Below, piece after piece: positions 34,045 to 38,209 of a stretch of DNA of 38,209 nucleotides (positions are counted from its first letter, which is position 1; every line of letters begins with the position of its first letter). A program made the position numbers and the translations under genes. The stretch covers positions 1 to 38,209 of the forward strand of contig NZ_JAKVIO010000038.1 of assembly GCF_022601895.1 (NCBI RefSeq), read 5' to 3'. The notes beneath the pieces are model-generated. The model ran no database searches, had not been told where the DNA came from, and saw only the letters and a list, made by a program, of their open reading frames with translations. Source of the stretch: Sphingomonas sp. LaA6.9 (GTDB lineage: Bacteria; Pseudomonadota; Alphaproteobacteria; Sphingomonadales; Sphingomonadaceae).

Positions 34045-36282
34045 TCAGTACATGGGCCGGTTGCAGTTATAGGCGGGGATGGAGCCCTGGGCGGACTGGG
34101 CGAAGCCGTTGTAACGGGCATCGTCCTGGGCCAGCGCGTTCAGATACTCCTCGATATTGGGGTATCCATCGCCGTCCTTGTCGTCATTGGCATCCCAGAC
34201 GTTGGGGTTGGTGTTATTGAAGCGCTTTTCCCAGTCGTCGGGCATACCGTCATTGTCGGTGTCGACCTTGGCCGCGCCCGGGGTGAGCTGCGCCCAGCCG
34301 CCGAGATCGGCGAGCGAGCCCGGCCAGTCGGCCTCGAACAGATAGGGCGATTTGTCGCAGGTACGGACATCGTCGATATAGCGCGCATCGACATTGTCGC
34401 GGCACGAGCCGTCGCGGCACCGCTCGGCGCCGGCATAGGCGAGCACCGCGCGCAGTGCCTGTTCGGGGGCGACGACGCGTGCGGGATCGAAGCTCAGCGA
34501 CCTGCCCGGTGCGATCGCATAGCCGAGGTTCTGGACGACCTGGAGCCCCGAGCGCGCGCAGTCCTTGGCGCCTGTCGGGGTCACCCCGCAGATCGTCGAG
34601 GCGACGATGTGCGCCATGAAGCCCGCGGCCTGGACGAACGGATCACTCACGCTCTGCCCGAACTGTCCTGCAACGCGCGTGCGCGGGGTCACGTTGTCGC
34701 GGGCATAGATGTTGAAGCCATAGTTGAGCGTGGCACTGGGGGTATAGAGACCCATCAGATAGTTGCCGTCGCTGGGATTGTAGCGCGGCCCGCGAAGCGC
34801 GACGTTGCCGACATAATTGGCATACACGCTGCCGAACTGGTTGGAGACCAGCCCCGTCTCCGACGAGAAATTGTAGAAGACGTTGCTGATGATGTCCGCC
34901 TGGCCGACGGTGCCTGCGGCCGCGGGCGCGGTGCCCACCGCGATGTTGAGGCCGCGCTGCTCGCCATGTTGCGACAGATTGTGCGCGATGGTGATGTTGG
35001 CGGCGGGTTTGAGGAAGAAGGTCTTGCAGTGCAGCGACGAGGTATGCCCTGCGTTGCGGCACAGATTGGGTCCGATGACCGACCACTGTACGGTGCAGTT
35101 GGTGCAGCCCATGTCGAGGCTCTCGTCGGTGCCGAACATCGTCGAGACATGGTCGAGGATCTGGTTGTTGGTCCCCGACATGCGGATCGGATCGCCATTG
35201 AGCGAGCTGCGCCCGACATGCGGCCCAGTGCGCGTGCGGACATGCCGCAGGATCATGTCGTTGCCGCCGCTGCGCGTGTCGATCAGCGAATCGACGGGAT
35301 CGTAGTTGGCGCCAAGCCGGAACTCGATGCCCCCCGGCGAGGTCTGGCCCGCGATATAGACCTTGGGCGTCTTGATATAGGCGGCCGACTGGATCTCGAT
35401 CGCGCCCGAGACGTCGAACACGCAATAGCGCGGGCGGCCCGCAGGGATCGCGTAGGGCGTGGTCACCTGGAGCGCGAGCGCGCATTCGCGATAGGTGATC
35501 TTGCCGTCGGAGGGGTTCGCCGTGTCCTCGAGCGAGTTGATCTTGTAGACCACCGCGTTCGAGGCGCGCACGCTGGTGTTCTTGCCGAAGCCGATTGCGG
35601 TCGGGAAGGCGATGGGATGCTGTGCACGATCAGGGATCGCGCCGTCATCGGGGTTGCTGAACGCGCCCGCCACGCCGGTGCCGCCCGAGGTCGACCCCAC
35701 CGTCACCGTCGCCGTCGACGACTGCACCGTGCCGGAGAAGCTGCATTCGACCCGATAGCTCGTGGTCGTCGCCGGCCTCACCACGACCGAGCCGCTCGCC
35801 GCCTTGGCGCCGGTGAACTGGCCGTCGCCGCTCGCGGTGCAGTTGCTCGCGCCCGTCGATGCGCTCCAGCTCAGCGTCGACGAACCACCCGCGGTGATTG
35901 ACGCGGGCGTGGCGCCGAGCGTCACGGTCACTGTGGGCGGCGGAGAAGGCGTGGTGCTGCCGGTGACCTGGAGCTGCGATTGGGAAACCCAGCCGTCAGC
36001 GCCCGAGGCGAAATCGACCTGCCACCAGATCTGCGTCCCCTTCTTCACGGGGCCGCCGATGACCGTGCCGGTTGCGCCTGCATTCTGCAGCCCGACGCCA
36101 GTCGTCAGATTGCTTTGCATGACACGGAATTTGGCTGTCAGAGTTACGGCTTGTCCAATCGCGATGGATTGGGCGCTGACCGCCTTAAATGCCAGAAATA
36201 GCAGCGCAATGACACACAGCGCTGTGACGGCCATGCCCTTGGCAGACCTTAGTTGCGACCCGATATTCACGTGCGACCCCAT
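34045..36282 (-). CDS. Secreted modular pectate lyase-like protein
   Basis: A 745-residue exported protein predicted to cleave pectin by beta-elimination. Modules in order: signal or anchor helix (about 17-37, ending AVSA-QS); SH3-like domain (about 40-106, VMQSNLTTGVGL...GADGWVSQSQLQV); Pro/Ser/Thr linker; Ig-like module (about 117-196, TPASITAGGSSTLSWSASTGASNCTASG); then a right-handed beta-helix pectate lyase domain (about 220-600, with NDMILRHVRTRTG and NNQILDHVSTMFGTDESLDM); and a C-terminal Ca-binding segment with DTDNDGMPDDWE and DANDDKDGDGYPNIEEYL, like thrombospondin type 3 or dockerin loops. Start ATG 36282 lacks a clear ribosome binding site; GTG 36267 (VNIGSQ) is an alternative. 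A terminator follows at 34015. Confidence 0.88.
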   Translation of the reverse strand: MGSHVNIGSQLRSAKGMAVTALCVIALLFLAFKAVSAQSIAIGQAVTLTAKFRVMQSNLTTGVGLQNAGATGTVIGGPVKKGTQIWWQVDFASGADGWVSQSQLQVTGSTTPSPPPTVTVTLGATPASITAGGSSTLSWSASTGASNCTASGDGQFTGAKAASGSVVVRPATTTSYRVECSFSGTVQSSTATVTVGSTSGGTGVAGAFSNPDDGAIPDRAQHPIAFPTAIGFGKNTSVRASNAVVYKINSLEDTANPSDGKITYRECALALQVTTPYAIPAGRPRYCVFDVSGAIEIQSAAYIKTPKVYIAGQTSPGGIEFRLGANYDPVDSLIDTRSGGNDMILRHVRTRTGPHVGRSSLNGDPIRMSGTNNQILDHVSTMFGTDESLDMGCTNCTVQWSVIGPNLCRNAGHTSSLHCKTFFLKPAANITIAHNLSQHGEQRGLNIAVGTAPAAAGTVGQADIISNVFYNFSSETGLVSNQFGSVYANYVGNVALRGPRYNPSDGNYLMGLYTPSATLNYGFNIYARDNVTPRTRVAGQFGQSVSDPFVQAAGFMAHIVASTICGVTPTGAKDCARSGLQVVQNLGYAIAPGRSLSFDPARVVAPEQALRAVLAYAGAERCRDGSCRDNVDARYIDDVRTCDKSPYLFEADWPGSLADLGGWAQLTPGAAKVDTDNDGMPDDWEKRFNNTNPNVWDANDDKDGDGYPNIEEYLNALAQDDARYNGFAQSAQGSIPAYNCNRPMY

Positions 36283-36693
36283 TACTATCGGCGACTCGCG
36301 TCGCCGGTGCTCAACACTACGTTTTTACAAAGACTTGTTTACGAATGACTAAAGATTGACGCTCGAATCGAAGCCATGTGACAACTTCATGTTTTTGTGT
36401 GATTTTGTTGATGATATACTGCGAAAGTATTATTGGATTGGGTATTGTGGATGATGTAGCTATATTTGCGTTACGCGGCCGTCAACGGCATAAATATGCT
36501 GCTAACAATTTCTAATTCATGTAGTTGTGAAGATATTCTTTAGTTCACTTGCACCATTTGCAATCGTCGGCGACCTGTCATTGCAACCGACTGATTTTCT
36601 TCGCGGTTGTTCTTGATGGCGGTGGGCGCCGGCGCACGAACATTGCGCAATTCCACTCCCCACAGGGCAATATTTGATTTATCTGTTGCGTCG
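36283..36693. promoter_or_regulatory. AT-rich divergent regulatory region
   Basis: A 411-base gene-free stretch lies between the pectate lyase start and the iron-sulfur protein start. About 36310-36600 is visibly AT-rich against the GC-rich surroundings. Just upstream of the lyase start a perfect 7-bp hairpin, cggcgac-tcgc-gtcgccg (36289-36306), would be in the mRNA leader. Short dyads (atact-gcgaa-agtat around 36418, gcata-aa-tatgc around 36489) occur but I cannot assign a regulator. Several -10-like TATA sequences exist; none stands out. Confidence 0.5.
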
Positions 36694-37248
36694 ATGACCC
36701 GCTTCACCGTCAACAATCAGCCCGTTCATTATCGGATGGATCCCGAAACCCCGCTGCTGTGGGCGCTGCGAGACGCATCCAATCTCACCGGCGCCAAATA
36801 TGGCTGTGGGCGTGGCGATTGCGGGGCGTGCACCGTCGATATCGACGGCGAAGCGCGGCGCAGCTGCCGTGTGACGATCGCGGAGATCGAGGGCAGCTTC
36901 GTCACCACGATCGAGGGCCTCTCGCGCGATCGCAGCCATGCCGTGCAGCAGGCATGGGCTGCCGAAAATGTCCCGCAATGCGGCTTCTGCCAGTCGGGCA
37001 TGATCATGGCGGCGGCAGTATTGCTCGAGAAGAACCCCAATCCCACCGATGCCGATATCGACGCGGCGATGACCAATATCTGTCGCTGCGGCACCTATCC
37101 CCGGATCCGCCGCGCCATCCGGCACGCCGCGCGTATTGCCGCGGGCGGAGAGAATATCGCCGCAGCGCCGCCGCCGGGCATTGCCCCCGCCGACGCATCA
37201 CGCGCGGTGCCCGCACTGCGCCCCGCCGCGCCAAAAGAGCGGCGTTGA
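36694..37248 (+). CDS. [2Fe-2S]-binding subunit of a xanthine-oxidase-family molybdo-hydroxylase (IorA/CoxS-like)
   Basis: A 184-residue small subunit. The N-terminal plant-type ferredoxin domain has CGRGDCGACTVDIDG and a fourth Cys in RRSCRVTI, and the helical domain has CGFCQSGM...ICRCGTYPRI for the second [2Fe-2S] cluster. Such subunits pass electrons from a molybdopterin subunit, as in isoquinoline 1-oxidoreductase or aldehyde oxidases. The start ATG 36694 (MTRFTVNNQPVHY) fits homologues, though the frame is open to 36607. The last 30 or so residues form an Ala/Pro-rich tail. No molybdopterin or FAD subunit gene is next to it: the next gene is unrelated. Confidence 0.9.
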   Translation: MTRFTVNNQPVHYRMDPETPLLWALRDASNLTGAKYGCGRGDCGACTVDIDGEARRSCRVTIAEIEGSFVTTIEGLSRDRSHAVQQAWAAENVPQCGFCQSGMIMAAAVLLEKNPNPTDADIDAAMTNICRCGTYPRIRRAIRHAARIAAGGENIAAAPPPGIAPADASRAVPALRPAAPKERR

Positions 37249-37367
37249 CGCGCTCCGCATCCGGAGAATCTGTCCACCGGCTTTCAACCCGGTTCAGCAA
37301 TGGCTCATGGCGTCAATCGCATTGTAGGACCATGCGGTATTGGCGCCGTTCCCGGAGTGACGTGTAA

Positions 37368-38209
37368 ATGAAAAGGTACCTTATGCTTGCGCTGCTCGCG
37401 GCCACCGCCGCATCGCCGGCGCTGGCGCAGCGCGGCGAGGGCGGCTTTCGTGAACGGCAACCGGTTGCGGATACGCCCGCACCTTCGCGCACGCCGCCGC
37501 AGACCCGCGCGCCGCAAGCCCGCCAGCAAATGCGCGAGCAACGACCGGAAGTGCGGCGCGAAAACCGCGGCGACGCGCCTCGGGCGCGCATCGACAATCG
37601 TCGCGACGCGAATGCCGTGGTCGGCGATCGTACGCGGAGCAGCGGCACCTGGCGCAATGCTCCTCAACAGCGCGCCGACAACGATCGCCGGGCTCGCATG
37701 AGCACCGGCGGCGCCCGGCTGACCCGCCCGGAACAGACACGGCCCGTAAGAACGCCACCCGTTCAGGCGGTATCGCCGTCGGCCGGACAGCAGCGCCCTG
37801 TCTGGAACGATCGCAATCAGCGGCGCCGGGACGATCGCAATCGCGACGACAACGACCGCGATCGCGGCGACCGCAACAGCCAGAACTGGAACCGCGACGG
37901 CAACCGCAACTGGAATGGCGACGGCAATCGCCGCTGGGACCGCGACGACAATGACCGGCGCTGGGATAACGACGGCAACCGCTGGAACGATCGTGATCGC
38001 GACGGGCGGCGCTGGGACCATAATGGCTGGCGCAACGACAAGCGCTACGACTGGCGTCGCTATCGCGAGTATAACCGGCATATCTACCGGCCCGGACGCT
38101 ATTACGCCCCCTATGGCTGGCATTATGGCTATCGCCGCTTTGCGACGGGCGTCTATCTCGACTCGATGCTCTGGGGTTCGGGCTACTGGCTTGATGATCC
38201 CTGGTATTA
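37368..38209 (+). CDS. RcnB-like exported protein, 3' end outside the window
   Basis: An ATG at 37368 opens a frame that stays open to the end of the window (at least 280 residues), so the gene is partial. The N-terminus MKRYLMLALLAATAASPALAQ is a Sec signal peptide. The middle is rich in Arg, Gln and Pro. Residues about 145-215 are a degenerate repeat of Asp, Asn, Arg, Gly and Trp (NWNRDGNRNWNGDGN, RRWDRDDNDRRWDNDGN). The C-terminal part, RYYAPYGWHYGYRRFATG and SGYWLDDPWY, matches the RcnB domain of periplasmic Ni/Co homeostasis proteins. Most long RcnB-domain proteins in sphingomonads are uncharacterised, so a metal role is inferred only. Confidence 0.8.
   Translation, partial: MKRYLMLALLAATAASPALAQRGEGGFRERQPVADTPAPSRTPPQTRAPQARQQMREQRPEVRRENRGDAPRARIDNRRDANAVVGDRTRSSGTWRNAPQQRADNDRRARMSTGGARLTRPEQTRPVRTPPVQAVSPSAGQQRPVWNDRNQRRRDDRNRDDNDRDRGDRNSQNWNRDGNRNWNGDGNRRWDRDDNDRRWDNDGNRWNDRDRDGRRWDHNGWRNDKRYDWRRYREYNRHIYRPGRYYAPYGWHYGYRRFATGVYLDSMLWGSGYWLDDPWY

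Noticed and set aside
33967-35901. A 644-codon open frame on the plus strand
   Set aside because: It is antisense to the pectate lyase gene, with low-complexity Arg/Ala/Asp content; the minus-strand protein has clear modules and its own terminator.

Overview
The window looks like a chromosomal segment of a high-GC alphaproteobacterium, most likely Sphingomonadales (Sphingopyxis/Sphingomonas-like). The grounds are the base composition, the strongly alphaproteobacterial protein sequences, and gene orders I recognise from that group: hisE followed by a HIT protein; ctaC-ctaD-ctaB-small ORF-ctaG-ctaE-DUF983-SURF1-thrC; and pyrE-pdxJ-acpS-lepB. Taxonomy is inferred from protein character and synteny; there is no rRNA gene here. 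I see no tRNA, rRNA, CRISPR array or prophage.

Layout. 1-2442: end of a histidine operon (hisE), a HIT hydrolase and an amino-acid permease. 2485-4013: a complete IS1182-like insertion sequence inserted into the bidirectional terminator hairpin between the permease and the convergent PfkB kinase. 4061-9589: adenosine-type kinase, EI24 membrane protein, small lipoprotein, queG, and an ABC exporter (ATPase plus ABC-2 permease). 9721-13640: outer-membrane barrel protein with a strong terminator, a CYP153-like P450, an exported MsrB, a PEP-mutase/isocitrate-lyase-fold enzyme and a secreted unknown. 13678-16007: two-gene osmoprotectant ABC importer with permease and binding protein fused. 16116-20039: SDR, pterin dehydratase, metallopeptidase-ccmA-ccmB, a small membrane protein and a methyltransferase.

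20173-27907 (minus strand) is a respiratory operon for an aa3-type cytochrome c oxidase: subunits II, I and III, heme O synthase, Cu insertion factor CtaG, a 43-aa membrane protein, DUF983 and SURF1, ending in thrC. It is divergent from pyrE-pdxJ-acpS-lepB-AI-2E transporter (28098-31735, plus strand), whose first four genes overlap by 4 bp each. 32127-34015 holds an FKBP isomerase, ribosomal protein S21 and a LigB-type dioxygenase. 34045-36282 is a large modular secreted pectate lyase behind an unusually AT-rich upstream region. The window closes with an orphan [2Fe-2S] molybdo-hydroxylase subunit and the 5' part of an RcnB-like exported protein that runs off the end.

Most of the window is ordinary core genome. 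The most interesting structures are the insertion sequence, whose 20-bp target duplication is a whole terminator hairpin; two intergenic palindromic mosaic repeats (20046-20160 and 31840-31979); the Ala/Asn-rich tail of CtaC; the orphan iron-sulfur subunit; the Asp/Asn/Arg/Trp-rich RcnB-like ORF; and the modular pectate lyase with its AT-rich leader. I did not find convincing evidence for a wholly new multi-gene system.
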